Part shown: positions 44,422 through 53,794 of the stretch, piece after piece
Position numbering within the stretch: the stretch's first letter is position 1
Layout: each line of letters opens with the position of its first letter
Source: JAVKEN01 sp040221415
GTDB taxonomy: Bacteria > Pseudomonadota > Alphaproteobacteria > Rickettsiales > JABSSG01
Assembly (NCBI GenBank): GCA_040221415.1
Contig: JAVKEN010000002.1
Span: forward strand, 1 to 54,718
DNA: 54,718 bases
Direction of reading: 5' to 3'
Notes under the pieces: generated by a model
What the model was told of the DNA's origin: nothing
The model's input: the letters and a program-made list of their open reading frames with translations, nothing else
Database searches by the model: none
Translations under genes and position numbers: made by a program

Positions 44422-45678
44422 TTAAACTTTTTTGACTATCAGTGTAGCATTGGTCCCGCCAAATCCAAAGGAATTTGACATTATTGCGTCAACTTTCTTT
44501 TCCTTAGATTTAAGAGGTATTAAATCCACCTGATTATCTTCTGGTGGATTATGAAGATTCAATGTTGGAGGTAACACACCATCACGCATAGCAAGAATAG
44601 AAAAAATTGTTTCAACGCTTCCTGCAGCTCCTAACAGATGTCCTACTGAAGATTTTGTAGAAGACATCGATATATTATCTAACTCTCCACTGAAAAACTT
44701 GGTCACGTTATTCAATTCGGGAATATCACCCACTGGAGTCGAAGTAGCATGAGCATTAATATACCCTATCTGTGACTTATTCAAACCAGATTTCTTCAAA
44801 GCCATCTCCATAGCTCTGTATGCACCCACCCCTTCAGGATGAGGCGAGGTAATATGGTATCCATCTCCTGTTAAGCCATACCCCACTACTTCACCATAAA
44901 TCTTCGCTCCTCTTTTTCTAGCCTGTTCATACTCTTCCAGCACAACTACTCCCGACCCTTCTCCCATGACAAAACCATCTCTGTCTTTATCCCAAGGACG
45001 TGAAGCCTCTTTAGGAGAGTCATTAAATGCTGTTGAGAGAGTTCTTGCAGCTGAGAAGCCAGCCACACCTGTTTTACAAACAGCAGATTCTGCACCTCCA
45101 GCAACCATTACGTTTGCATCACCTAAAGCTATAATTCTGGCAGCATCGCCTATAGCATGAGCACCTGTTGAACAAGCAGTAACCACGGCATGATTTGGCC
45201 CCCTATAACCATATTTTATAGAAACATGACCTGAAATTAAATTAATTAGACTAGCTGGAATAAAAAATGGGCTAACTCTTCTCGGCCCCTTTTCTGCGAT
45301 AGTGACTGCAGTCTCTTCGATTGTTCTTAAACCGCCAATCCCCGAGCCTATCATAACACCCGTCATCTCTAGATCATTCTCTGATTTAGGTTTCCATCCT
45401 GAATCTTCAATTGCTTGAACAGCAGCAGCAATTCCATATACAATAAACTGATCCATTTTTCTTAGATCTTTATTTGAAACATACTGCTCACTATCAAACC
45501 CTCCTGGACTATCTCTTCCAGGAACTTCTCCCGCTATCTTGCAACTATAATCAGTACAATCAAAGTTAGTAATTTTACCAATACCGGATTCACCCTTTAT
45601 AAGGCTATCCCATGTAGTTTGGACATCCTTGCCTAAAGGAGTTACAAGACCTAAACCAGTGACAACAACGCGTCTCAT
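44422..45678 (-). CDS. fabF: Beta-ketoacyl-ACP synthase II
   Basis: Elongates acyl chains by condensing acyl-enzyme with malonyl-ACP. The 418 residues hold the active-site Cys in VVTACSTGAHAIGDA, the two catalytic His in NAHATSTPVGD and SSVGHLLGAAG, and the C-terminal FGFGGTNATL. Length is normal. It lies 6 bp after acpP and 7 bp before mltG. Confidence 0.97.
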   Translation of the reverse strand: MRRVVVTGLGLVTPLGKDVQTTWDSLIKGESGIGKITNFDCTDYSCKIAGEVPGRDSPGGFDSEQYVSNKDLRKMDQFIVYGIAAAVQAIEDSGWKPKSENDLEMTGVMIGSGIGGLRTIEETAVTIAEKGPRRVSPFFIPASLINLISGHVSIKYGYRGPNHAVVTACSTGAHAIGDAARIIALGDANVMVAGGAESAVCKTGVAGFSAARTLSTAFNDSPKEASRPWDKDRDGFVMGEGSGVVVLEEYEQARKRGAKIYGEVVGYGLTGDGYHITSPHPEGVGAYRAMEMALKKSGLNKSQIGYINAHATSTPVGDIPELNNVTKFFSGELDNISMSSTKSSVGHLLGAAGSVETIFSILAMRDGVLPPTLNLHNPPEDNQVDLIPLKSKEKKVDAIMSNSFGFGGTNATLIVKKV

Positions 45679-45684
45679 GAAAAT

Positions 45685-45921
45685 TTATTTTGAGTTTTCT
45701 TCAATGAACTTCACAGCATCAGCAATAGTTCTAATTTTTTCAGCTGCTTCATCAGGAATTTCAACGCCAAACTCTTCCTCAAAAGCCATTACTAGCTCAA
45801 CTTGATCAAGACTATCAGCTCCTAAATCTTCAACAAAATTTGCATCTTTTGTAATTTTAGACTTATCTACGTCTAAATTTTTAGATACAACTTCAATTAC
45901 TCTTTCTTGGATATCACTCAT
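45685..45921 (-). CDS. acpP: Acyl carrier protein
   Basis: The 78 residues carry the phosphopantetheine attachment site Ser37 in GADSLDQVELVMAFEEEF. Highly acidic, as usual. The Shine-Dalgarno AAGGAAAG precedes the ATG. A 78 bp gap separates it from fabG; no clear terminator is present there. Confidence 0.98.
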   Translation of the reverse strand: MSDIQERVIEVVSKNLDVDKSKITKDANFVEDLGADSLDQVELVMAFEEEFGVEIPDEAAEKIRTIADAVKFIEENSK

Positions 45922-45999
45922 ATCACTTTCCTTATTTAGTTAATAAACGAAATAACCCTTAGCTTTTAGCATACTTTTTTTTAATATGCCAGCAAAACA

Positions 46000-46737
46000 T
46001 CATACCATAAGCAGGCCACCATTAACGTGTAGAGTTTGCCCTGTGATGTATCCAGCCTCTTCCGAAGCAAGGAATACAGCAGTGCTTGCAATATCCGTTG
46101 ATTGACCCATTCTCTTGGCCGGAATGCCACTAAGTATCTTTTCCTTCTGATCCTCATTCAAAGCATCTGTCATAGGTGTTTCTATAAACCCAGGTGCAAT
46201 ACAATTTACTGTAATATTTCGTGTAGCACATTCAATAGCAATAGATTTGGACATACCAATCATACCTGCTTTTGAGGCACAGTAATTTGCCTGGCCAGGA
46301 TTACCAGAAACCCCAACAACTGATGAAATATTGATTATCCTTCCCCATCTATTTTTCATCATGATTTTTACAGCTGACTTATTTATTATAAAACTTGACT
46401 GAAGATTAACTTTAATGACATCCTCAAAATCTTCATTTTTCATTCTCATTATCAGGTTATCTTTTGTAATACCTGCATTACATACAACTATATCTAGACC
46501 TGACATCATTTCATTAGACTTTTCCACTAAGGACACTACAGCCTCAGAATCTCTTAGGTCGCATGAAATAATGTGAGCAGTTGGACTGATATCAGACTTA
46601 AGTTTTTTCAACTTTTCTTCATTAGTTCCACTAAGAGTTACCACAGCACCTTGCTCCACAAGAGCTTTTGCAATGTCTTTACCTATTCCACCAGTTGAGC
46701 CTGTAACCAATGCCTTTTTGCCCTTCAAATTAAACAT
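46000..46737 (-). CDS. fabG: 3-oxoacyl-ACP reductase
   Basis: NADPH-dependent short-chain dehydrogenase of fatty-acid synthesis. The 245 residues show the GSTGGIG cofactor motif, NAGIT, catalytic Ser in INISSVVG and Tyr/Lys in YCASKAG, then the PGFIETPM and NVNGGLLMV ends. Its start lies inside the recA 3' end (8 bp overlap), so translation is coupled to recA. Confidence 0.97.
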   Translation of the reverse strand: MFNLKGKKALVTGSTGGIGKDIAKALVEQGAVVTLSGTNEEKLKKLKSDISPTAHIISCDLRDSEAVVSLVEKSNEMMSGLDIVVCNAGITKDNLIMRMKNEDFEDVIKVNLQSSFIINKSAVKIMMKNRWGRIINISSVVGVSGNPGQANYCASKAGMIGMSKSIAIECATRNITVNCIAPGFIETPMTDALNEDQKEKILSGIPAKRMGQSTDIASTAVFLASEEAGYITGQTLHVNGGLLMV

Positions 46738-47755
46738 TTTCTTCCTCCACTACTACTGACTCATCTACAAAATCATTAGAGTTAGTTTTCTTTAAAATTT
46801 CTTCTTTAATTTTGATGGACAACTCTCTGTTTTCCTTTAAGAAATTTTTAGCATTTTCTTTTCCTTGACCTATTTTATTTCCATCATAAGCATACCAAGA
46901 ACCTGATTTCTCAATCAAACCTTCTTTCACTGCAAGATCAATAATCTCGCCTTCTTGAGAAATACCTTTGCCGTACATAATATCAAACTCTACAGTCCTA
47001 AATGGAGGTGCGACTTTATTTTTGACAATCTTGACTCTTGTCTCATTGCCAACAACCTCATCCCGGTCTTTTATAGCGCCAATTCTTCTAATATCTAATC
47101 TTACTGATGAATAAAATTTTAAAGCATTCCCACCTGTTGTGGTTTCTGGATTACCAAACATTACACCAATTTTCATTCTGATCTGATTAATAAAAATAAC
47201 CATACAGTTAGTACGAGAAATCGACCCAGTAAGCTTTCTTAGCGCCTGACTCATCAGTCTAGCCTGAAGACCCATATGCGAATCACCCATATCTCCTTCA
47301 ATCTCAGCCTTAGGCACCAAAGCCGCCACACTATCAATGACAACAACATCAACCCCTCCTGAACGCACAAGCGTATCTGCTATTTCGAGAGCCTGCTCTC
47401 CTGTATCTGGCTGCGATATGATTAAATTATCTATATCTACGCCTAATTTTTTTGCATATGAAGGATCTAAAGCATGTTCAGCATCAACAAATGCACAAAT
47501 ACCGCCTTTTTTTTGACACTCAGCAGCTACATGTAAAGTAAGCGTTGTCTTTCCAGAACTTTCTGGCCCGTATATCTCAATAATTCTGCCTTTTGGTAAC
47601 CCCCCCACACCAAGCGCAATATCAAGACCAAGAGACCCTGTAGAAATCGTATCCACATCAATAGCTGGCTTCTGACCCAACTTCATGACAGCCCCTTTTC
47701 CAAAGGCCTTTTCAATTTGTGATAAAGCGCTATCAAGTGCCTTCTGTCTGTCCAT
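46730..47755 (-). CDS. recA: Recombinase RecA
   Basis: ATP-dependent strand-exchange protein of homologous repair. The 341 residues show Walker A GPESSGKTT, the IIDSVAALVP B motif, L1/L2 loops (GDSHMGLQARLMSQALRKL, GNPETTTGGNALKFYSS), and a C-terminal acidic tail. The recA-fabG 8 bp overlap places recombination and fatty-acid genes in one message. A promoter-like TTTACA/TATATT lies upstream; no GTTC-N7-GTTC LexA box is visible in the 82 bp gap. Confidence 0.98.
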   Translation of the reverse strand: MDRQKALDSALSQIEKAFGKGAVMKLGQKPAIDVDTISTGSLGLDIALGVGGLPKGRIIEIYGPESSGKTTLTLHVAAECQKKGGICAFVDAEHALDPSYAKKLGVDIDNLIISQPDTGEQALEIADTLVRSGGVDVVVIDSVAALVPKAEIEGDMGDSHMGLQARLMSQALRKLTGSISRTNCMVIFINQIRMKIGVMFGNPETTTGGNALKFYSSVRLDIRRIGAIKDRDEVVGNETRVKIVKNKVAPPFRTVEFDIMYGKGISQEGEIIDLAVKEGLIEKSGSWYAYDGNKIGQGKENAKNFLKENRELSIKIKEEILKKTNSNDFVDESVVVEEENV

Positions 47756-47791
47756 AATTCAATTTAATTTGCGTTAATAATAAGAATTATC

Positions 47792-47819
47792 AATATATAA
47801 CAGTTTAAAAAATTGTAAA
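47792..47819 (-). promoter_or_regulatory. Putative recA promoter
   Basis: On the minus strand, TTTACA (47814-47819) and TATATT (47792-47797) are separated by 16 bp, 37 bp before the recA ATG. This would serve recA-fabG and perhaps the genes after. No SOS operator is visible. Confidence 0.4.
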
Positions 47820-47837
47820 TATAATTTCGTAATACAA

Positions 47838-48983
47838 TCATTTTAGAACTTCTATCACAGATTCTGCAGCCAATATACTTGGAGACGAAGATCCTACAGT
47901 GAGTTTAGCTATTTCTTTCTGAGCCATTTTCACCTGATTAATTGAATCTTTCGAATATAGATCATATAGACCATCTGCCAATTTTGAAGGTATACATTTA
48001 TCTTGAATATATTCAGGGATGATTTCTTTGCCCGCCAAAATGTTTACTATTGAAACAAACCCTCTAAATTTAATAATATATTTTGCAATGAGCGCCGAGA
48101 GAGAACTCACCTTATAGCCAACAATCATTGGGACTCCTGCTATCGCTACTTCTAGACTGGACGTTCCCGATTTGACTAAAGCAAAGTTCGTTGCAGCAAA
48201 CAAGTCCAGCTTCTCTTCTTGTAAACAACAAATAAACCTATAGTTATAATTTTTTGAAAGAATAAGAGCCATTTGTTTTGCCTCCTTGAATGCACTCGGG
48301 AAGACGACCACCACTCTCTGAGAAACTTTTTTACAAAACAGATCTAAGGATTCAAAGAAAATTGGCCCTAATCTTTTTATCTCACTCATACGGCTGCCCA
48401 ACATTGCAGTAACAACAATATCCTTTTCATGTATAGAATTCCTACTCCTAAAAACCTCCCCATCACCCTTGCCAAATCCATCTTCTACAGCCGGATGTCC
48501 AACAAAATCACATTGCACTCGCACCCTATTAAAATATTCCTTTTCAAATGGAAGTAAGGATAAAATTTTATCATAATACTTATCTAAAAATTTAACCCTC
48601 TGGGGCTTTATCCACACCGAAGGAGCAACATAGTGAATTTTTTTAGCTCTTAAATTTTGTATTAATTTAATTACTCGGAAACAAAAACCTGGAGAATCGA
48701 TTGTTATCACACAATCTGGGTCATACTTACGTATTTCTTCAGCAGTAAATCGGATTCTTTTTATCAAAGAAGGGATTCTTAAAAAAATCTCGGAATAGCC
48801 CATCAGAGAAATTTCTTTCATTGGAAAAATGCTTTTCACGCCTTCTCGCTTCATTCCCTCACCCCCTATACCACGAAACTCACATTTTATACTTTTTTTT
48901 AAGTTATAACATAGTTTTTTACCAAGGTTATCGCCTGAAGACTCGCCAGCAATAATAAAAAATTTTGTTGTTTTACTATCCAT
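47838..48983 (-). CDS. lpxB: Lipid-A-disaccharide synthase
   Basis: Glycosyltransferase (GT19) joining UDP-diacylglucosamine and lipid X. The 381 residues contain GESSGDNLGKKL at the start, DSPGFCFRVIKL, YVAPSVWIKPQRV, PFEKEYF, VGHPAVED, SGTSSLEVAIAGVPMIVGYK, and a C-terminal PEYIQDKC block, as in LpxB. It indicates that lipid A is made in this lineage. Its start overlaps the alaS stop by one base; recA follows. Confidence 0.93.
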   Translation of the reverse strand: MDSKTTKFFIIAGESSGDNLGKKLCYNLKKSIKCEFRGIGGEGMKREGVKSIFPMKEISLMGYSEIFLRIPSLIKRIRFTAEEIRKYDPDCVITIDSPGFCFRVIKLIQNLRAKKIHYVAPSVWIKPQRVKFLDKYYDKILSLLPFEKEYFNRVRVQCDFVGHPAVEDGFGKGDGEVFRSRNSIHEKDIVVTAMLGSRMSEIKRLGPIFFESLDLFCKKVSQRVVVVFPSAFKEAKQMALILSKNYNYRFICCLQEEKLDLFAATNFALVKSGTSSLEVAIAGVPMIVGYKVSSLSALIAKYIIKFRGFVSIVNILAGKEIIPEYIQDKCIPSKLADGLYDLYSKDSINQVKMAQKEIAKLTVGSSSPSILAAESVIEVLK

Positions 48984-51622
48984 TACCCCTCAATGAGGCT
49001 TTTAATGTGATCTACAATCAGTCGCTTATCGATAGATGAGTGAAGCTCTCCTCCTCCTTGAGCAAAATCCTGATTTCCTCCACCTCTCAAAGAATAAACT
49101 GTGGACAAAATTGCAAGTATATCTTTTGCTCCCACTGTCTTTGTTACTTCTTTCGAAACATTGATGATAAAAGATGCATTGTTTGCTTCCTTATCCACTG
49201 ATACAAGACACAAAATAAGCTTCTCCGGCTTTTTATTTGAGTAAGAGCACAACTCCTTTAAATCTTTAGCATCAAGACCTTCTAAAACCTCTACTAAACA
49301 ATTAAAGCCATTATATTGATAATAATTATTTTCATTAAACACTCTTTTAGCAGCTTGATCTATTCTGAATTTGGACAACTCTTTCTTTAGAAGTTTTTTT
49401 TCTTCTACAAGAGATTTCACCTTCCCAACAATCTCACTCCTAGTGCATCTCAGAAACTCCCCAACATCTCCAAGAGAGTCTTTATTATTTTTGTTTAAAT
49501 TATATGATTCATTCCTGGTTACAGCTTCTATACGCCTAATACCTGCTGCAATAGCTGACTCAGAAATGATATTAAATGAACAAATTTCACTTAGAGAGCT
49601 AACATGCGTACCTCCACACAGCTCTATTGAGTGATAATCCTCATCCTCACCAATATAAATGACCCTAACTTTATCGTCATACTTCTCGCCAAATAATGCC
49701 ATTGCACCAGAATTCACAGCATCATCATATGGCTTGATAAATGACTTCACTTTTGAATTCCTAATAATCAAGCTGTTAATCTCATTCTCAACTTCTTGCA
49801 ATGTATTTTTAGGTACAGGCTTGGTGCTACTAAAGTCAAATCTTAGCTTGTCAGCAGCAACTAAAGAGCCTTTCTGCACAACATGTTCGCCAAGCTTTTT
49901 GCGCAGAGAAGCATGCAAAAGATGAGTAGCGGTATGGTTCGCTCTCAGAGAGTTCCTATGCTCACTGTTTACATCCAAAGACACTTCGTCTAAGTTTTTA
50001 ATAAGGCCTTTTAGCAGTCTACATTTATGCACATGCAGACCTCCAGCTTTTTTCTGAGTATCAATGACATCAATTTGGGTTCCATCTAAAGCAACTTTGC
50101 CAACATCGCCCATCTGACCACCAGACTCGCCATAAAAAGGGGTTTGATTCACGATCAAATAAAACTCCTCCTTATTATCAACATAAGGTGTGACTCTGTC
50201 ATTTTGCACTAAAGCTTTCACAATTCCTTTCCCGGACAAGTGTTCGTATCCCACGAATTCCGTATCTCCCACTTTTCTATTAATATCAAACCAGATATCT
50301 TCCTCTTGTTTTTCTCCTGACCCTTTCCAAGATTTACGTGCAGCCAATTTCTGATTATCCATAGCTTTATTAAAGGCTGGCATATCAACATCTAAACCCT
50401 TTTCCTTAAGCAGAGTGCAAGTTAAATCAATAGGAAATCCATATGTGTCGTGCAACTTAAACGCAACATCTCCAGAAAACTTTTTTCCCTTCATTTTTGA
50501 TATTTCCTGATCAAAAAGCGCTATTCCTTTATCAATTGTTCCTCTAAAAAGACTCTCTTCATTACTTAAAACATCCTTTATTAAACCTTCTGCTTTTATC
50601 AACTGCGGATAAGCCTCACTCATATTATTGACAAGCGTAGGTAAAATCTTTGGGAGCAACAAATCTTTGCATTCAAGTTCATGAATATGTCTTACAGCCC
50701 TTCTAATAATCCTTCTCAAAACATATCCACGCCCTTCATTCGAGGGCATAACTCCATCTGCAATAAGAAAAGCAGAAGATCGCAAATGATCAGATATTAT
50801 TCGGTGAGAAAACTTCTTTTTTCCGATTGAATCTGTAGAAGAGAATTCTTGAGAAGCTCCAATCAAATCTTTAAACAAATCTGTATGGTAATTATCCAAC
50901 ACTCCCTGGCATACAGCAGTGATTCTTTCTAATCCCATTCCAGTATCAATAGAGCATTTTGGTAATGCATGCTGCGTACCATCTAACATCTTCTCAAACT
51001 GCATAAACACAAGATTCCATATCTCTACATATCTGTCACCGTCTTCGTCTTTTGTCCCCGGCAAACCACCAAAAACTTGATCGCCGTGATCATAAAATAT
51101 TTCTGAGCACGGCCCACAAGGACCCAGATCTCCCATAGACCAAAAATTATCATCTGTTTTAATTCTAATAATTCTGTCATCTCCATAACCGGTAACTTTC
51201 TTCCATATTTCAAATGCTTCTTCATCATTATGGTATACAGTGAAATATAGCTTTTCCTTATTCAGACCAAGATTCTTGGTTAGAAAATCCCAAGAGAATT
51301 TTATGGCTTCTTGCTTAAAGTAGTCTCCAAAAGAAAAATTACCTAGCATTTCGAAGAAAGTGAGGTGACGTCCAGTATATCCAACATTGTCTAGGTCATT
51401 GTGTTTGCCTCCTGCCCTAACACATTTCTGACTTGTAACTGCTCTCCGGTATGGCGAATCCTTTCTTCCAGTGAAAATATCTTTGAACTGAACCATTCCA
51501 GCATTGGTAAACATCAAAGTGGGATCGCTGAGAGGCACTAAAGGGCTTGATGCAACATGATCATGCTGATGTTTTTTGAAAAAATCAATAAACTCAGTTC
51601 TTATGTCATTTAACGCTTTCAT
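48983..51622 (-). CDS. alaS: Alanyl-tRNA synthetase
   Basis: The 879 residues contain the class II core (VPLSDPTLMFTNAGMVQFKDIF, QKCVRAGGKHNDLDNVG), the editing-domain zinc sites HTATHLLHASL and CGGTHV, and a C-terminal oligomerisation domain ending with the DHHA1-like QDFAQGGG region. Full length. lpxB is placed between alaS and recA, which are neighbours in many bacteria. It diverges from the PilN-like gene by 133 bp. Confidence 0.97.
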   Translation of the reverse strand: MKALNDIRTEFIDFFKKHQHDHVASSPLVPLSDPTLMFTNAGMVQFKDIFTGRKDSPYRRAVTSQKCVRAGGKHNDLDNVGYTGRHLTFFEMLGNFSFGDYFKQEAIKFSWDFLTKNLGLNKEKLYFTVYHNDEEAFEIWKKVTGYGDDRIIRIKTDDNFWSMGDLGPCGPCSEIFYDHGDQVFGGLPGTKDEDGDRYVEIWNLVFMQFEKMLDGTQHALPKCSIDTGMGLERITAVCQGVLDNYHTDLFKDLIGASQEFSSTDSIGKKKFSHRIISDHLRSSAFLIADGVMPSNEGRGYVLRRIIRRAVRHIHELECKDLLLPKILPTLVNNMSEAYPQLIKAEGLIKDVLSNEESLFRGTIDKGIALFDQEISKMKGKKFSGDVAFKLHDTYGFPIDLTCTLLKEKGLDVDMPAFNKAMDNQKLAARKSWKGSGEKQEEDIWFDINRKVGDTEFVGYEHLSGKGIVKALVQNDRVTPYVDNKEEFYLIVNQTPFYGESGGQMGDVGKVALDGTQIDVIDTQKKAGGLHVHKCRLLKGLIKNLDEVSLDVNSEHRNSLRANHTATHLLHASLRKKLGEHVVQKGSLVAADKLRFDFSSTKPVPKNTLQEVENEINSLIIRNSKVKSFIKPYDDAVNSGAMALFGEKYDDKVRVIYIGEDEDYHSIELCGGTHVSSLSEICSFNIISESAIAAGIRRIEAVTRNESYNLNKNNKDSLGDVGEFLRCTRSEIVGKVKSLVEEKKLLKKELSKFRIDQAAKRVFNENNYYQYNGFNCLVEVLEGLDAKDLKELCSYSNKKPEKLILCLVSVDKEANNASFIINVSKEVTKTVGAKDILAILSTVYSLRGGGNQDFAQGGGELHSSIDKRLIVDHIKSLIEG

Positions 51623-51755
51623 ATTTGGTTTGCTCTTTACAGTAGTTAGTCACTCACACCACTTTGATCAATCATTTTTATTTGGTGCAAAACAATAAAA
51701 CTCTGGTGAATTTATATATTATATGGTTTTATGATTCAAGTGAATAGGGAAGAGG

Positions 51756-53138
51756 ATGCTTAAGAGACAAAAAAATAAAGTCCTGCTGATTTTTGGGAAT
51801 GCCTCTATAGAGGCGTATTTATATAGCGAAACGAAAAGTCATTACCTTAACACCTTGTTTCTTGATGAGAATGATTGTAAAGATCATTTGATCTCGTTAT
51901 TAAACAAATATTCAAAATATAAACTAACTATATTGTTGTACTCCGCTCAAGAGGAGGCCGAGATTCTTACTTATCCAGATATAGGCAAACTTAACGTCAA
52001 CAAAAAAATAAAAAGAAAGGTCGGCAACAAACTCCATAGGAAAGGGATACAAGATGCTCTTCTAATAAACAAGCCTTGTGCAAACAATGATCATTGGCGA
52101 TATTATTTATTAAATTATCAACATCCCGAGAAATTCAAAGAAACTCTTCTTTCTATACTTAATCATAAAATCATCCTAGATGGGATCTATTTATACAGCC
52201 TGGAAATAATTAAAACAGCTCAATTCTTGAATGATTTAATACATACCAAGGAAGATAAAGGAAGAAATATTTATTACTTCCCTAGCAAATTTGGATTTAT
52301 AAAAAAGCTAATCTTTAATTCGCAAAAATTAGAGAAAGTACAAAATATACAATGCACAAGTCAAACTAAGGCTTATGAGTTTCTTGCAAAAGAAAAAAAA
52401 GATAGCGACTCAAAAGATAATATTTTCATAATTGGGTCTATTAAAATCAACAAAGTACAAAAAAGTAGTTGCAAGACATATTTGCACAACTTCTCTGAGC
52501 AACTACTTCAAGAGAGCCCCCCAAATAAATTATATTTTGATGACCAAATTTCTCAATGCATTCTAAAACTTCGGAGCACCCCTGTAAAAATACCAGAGGT
52601 TCAGGAGGTATCTAAGTATCAAAATTTTTGTAAATTTATCTTTGTTCCTTTTGTTGTATTGTGGGCTGCACTGTTTTACTTTGTAAGTTTTAATTTGCTC
52701 CTAAAAACCAACGAAAAAAATATCCGCACGTCTTTGCATAGGTCATTATCTGACAGCTCAAAATCACAGTCAGTTTTAAAGAGTCAGCTTAAAAACCGAG
52801 AGAGAATCCTTAAAAACAACAGTAAACTTAGAGGCATATATGAAGCAATAAAGAATTACAACTACCCTATAGAGGTACTAAGCGTGTTATATAGCTCAAA
52901 GAATCAGACTATGAACATTCTAGGTTTCAGCTATGACGCATCAAATAATTCGACCATCAACATAGAGGCTTCTTTCGCTACACCCAACAAACAAAGCCCT
53001 CTGAAAGATATAAAGGTTTTTGTAGCAAAACTTAGAAAAAAGCTTCCAAATTCCAAGGTAACTTACCATAGGAAGGAGTCTTATTCTCAAGGAGACTTAA
53101 ATCATGTCTGCATGCTTATTAAAATAGAGGATAAATAA
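51756..53138 (+). CDS. PilM/PilN (GspL)-like bitopic membrane protein, unassigned
   Basis: A 460-residue protein I can place only by architecture. Residues 1-285 are cytoplasmic with alternating strands and helices that could form an actin-like (PilM/GspL-cytoplasmic) fold: KVLLIFGNASIEAYLY, LTILLYSAQEEAEIL, PDIGKLN. A single membrane helix at about 293-316 follows, then a short coiled coil (320-350) and a periplasmic ferredoxin-like segment (about 360-460: NYPIEVLSVLYS, MNILGFSYDAS, INIEASFATP), as in PilN/GspL C-termini. It follows an unusually close GGGAAGAGG and overlaps nothing; the next gene starts 1 bp after its stop. Pilus, type II-like or unrelated assembly cannot be decided. Confidence 0.55.
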   Translation: MLKRQKNKVLLIFGNASIEAYLYSETKSHYLNTLFLDENDCKDHLISLLNKYSKYKLTILLYSAQEEAEILTYPDIGKLNVNKKIKRKVGNKLHRKGIQDALLINKPCANNDHWRYYLLNYQHPEKFKETLLSILNHKIILDGIYLYSLEIIKTAQFLNDLIHTKEDKGRNIYYFPSKFGFIKKLIFNSQKLEKVQNIQCTSQTKAYEFLAKEKKDSDSKDNIFIIGSIKINKVQKSSCKTYLHNFSEQLLQESPPNKLYFDDQISQCILKLRSTPVKIPEVQEVSKYQNFCKFIFVPFVVLWAALFYFVSFNLLLKTNEKNIRTSLHRSLSDSSKSQSVLKSQLKNRERILKNNSKLRGIYEAIKNYNYPIEVLSVLYSSKNQTMNILGFSYDASNNSTINIEASFATPNKQSPLKDIKVFVAKLRKKLPNSKVTYHRKESYSQGDLNHVCMLIKIEDK

Positions 53139-53139
53139 C

Positions 53140-53787
53140 ATGTTTGATCTAAAACAAACAAAACATAATCCTTACGAAAAACTTTTTAGGAAATACATTT
53201 TTATCCTCATATCAATAACACTTCTAATGGTTCTTTTTCTAACCAATATAGTTGAAGATACCCGAAATATGAAAACTAAAAACGAGAAGCTAATAAAAAG
53301 AATTAATGAGATAAAACAAAAGAATTTAAAAACTTATTATAAATTGAATTATTTAAATGAAATAATCCATGATAAACATTTAAACTCTTCTACAATTTCT
53401 AATAATGATTTGGTGGATTTAATATATTATTTTAAGAACTTTTACCAAATAAATATAATCCAAATAACCCTAAAACAAATCACTTCAAGCAAACCTCTTA
53501 ATAAAAACTATCACTCATATAGTCTGGAAATTGGTTTGAAGGCAAGGAATGAGCCTAACATCATTTCTTTTCTTCTTGCCCTAGATAGCAACTTAAAAGG
53601 GATAAATTTATTTGAACATATAAATATAAATAAGCAAGGAAATCTATATTCTGCTTCCACTAGAATTTTATTTTTTGTTCCATCGGAAATAGATAACCTG
53701 GAGACAGATACTTTTAATAAGCAGTCAAAATTCAGAAAACAGCAGAAAACTAAAAGTAACGATTTTATTACCACTTACTGGTATTAG
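53140..53787 (+). CDS. PilO (GspM)-like bitopic membrane protein, unassigned
   Basis: A 215-residue protein with a short cytoplasmic start, one membrane helix (about 20-37), a coiled coil (about 40-72, KMKTKNEKLIKRINEIKQK-like), and a periplasmic ferredoxin-like region (about 85-180: LVDLIYYFKNFYQINIIQITL, YSLEIGLKARNEPNIISFLLALD), ending in a basic, Gln/Lys-rich tail. This order matches PilO/GspM, the usual partner of PilN/GspL. It is one base after the preceding gene and converges on tsaD by 7 bp. Primary-sequence support is weak, so function is inferred from the pair. Confidence 0.52.
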   Translation: MFDLKQTKHNPYEKLFRKYIFILISITLLMVLFLTNIVEDTRNMKTKNEKLIKRINEIKQKNLKTYYKLNYLNEIIHDKHLNSSTISNNDLVDLIYYFKNFYQINIIQITLKQITSSKPLNKNYHSYSLEIGLKARNEPNIISFLLALDSNLKGINLFEHININKQGNLYSASTRILFFVPSEIDNLETDTFNKQSKFRKQQKTKSNDFITTYWY

Positions 53788-53794
53788 AATCATT

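Noticed and set aside
45935..46000. Weak GCATA/TATGC hairpin with A/T run between fabG and acpP
   Set aside because: Only a 5 bp stem with an 11 bp loop; not convincing as a terminator.
48608..48616. A perfect TTATCCACA DnaA box in lpxB
   Set aside because: It encodes conserved LpxB residues (VWIKP region) and stands alone; best explained by chance.
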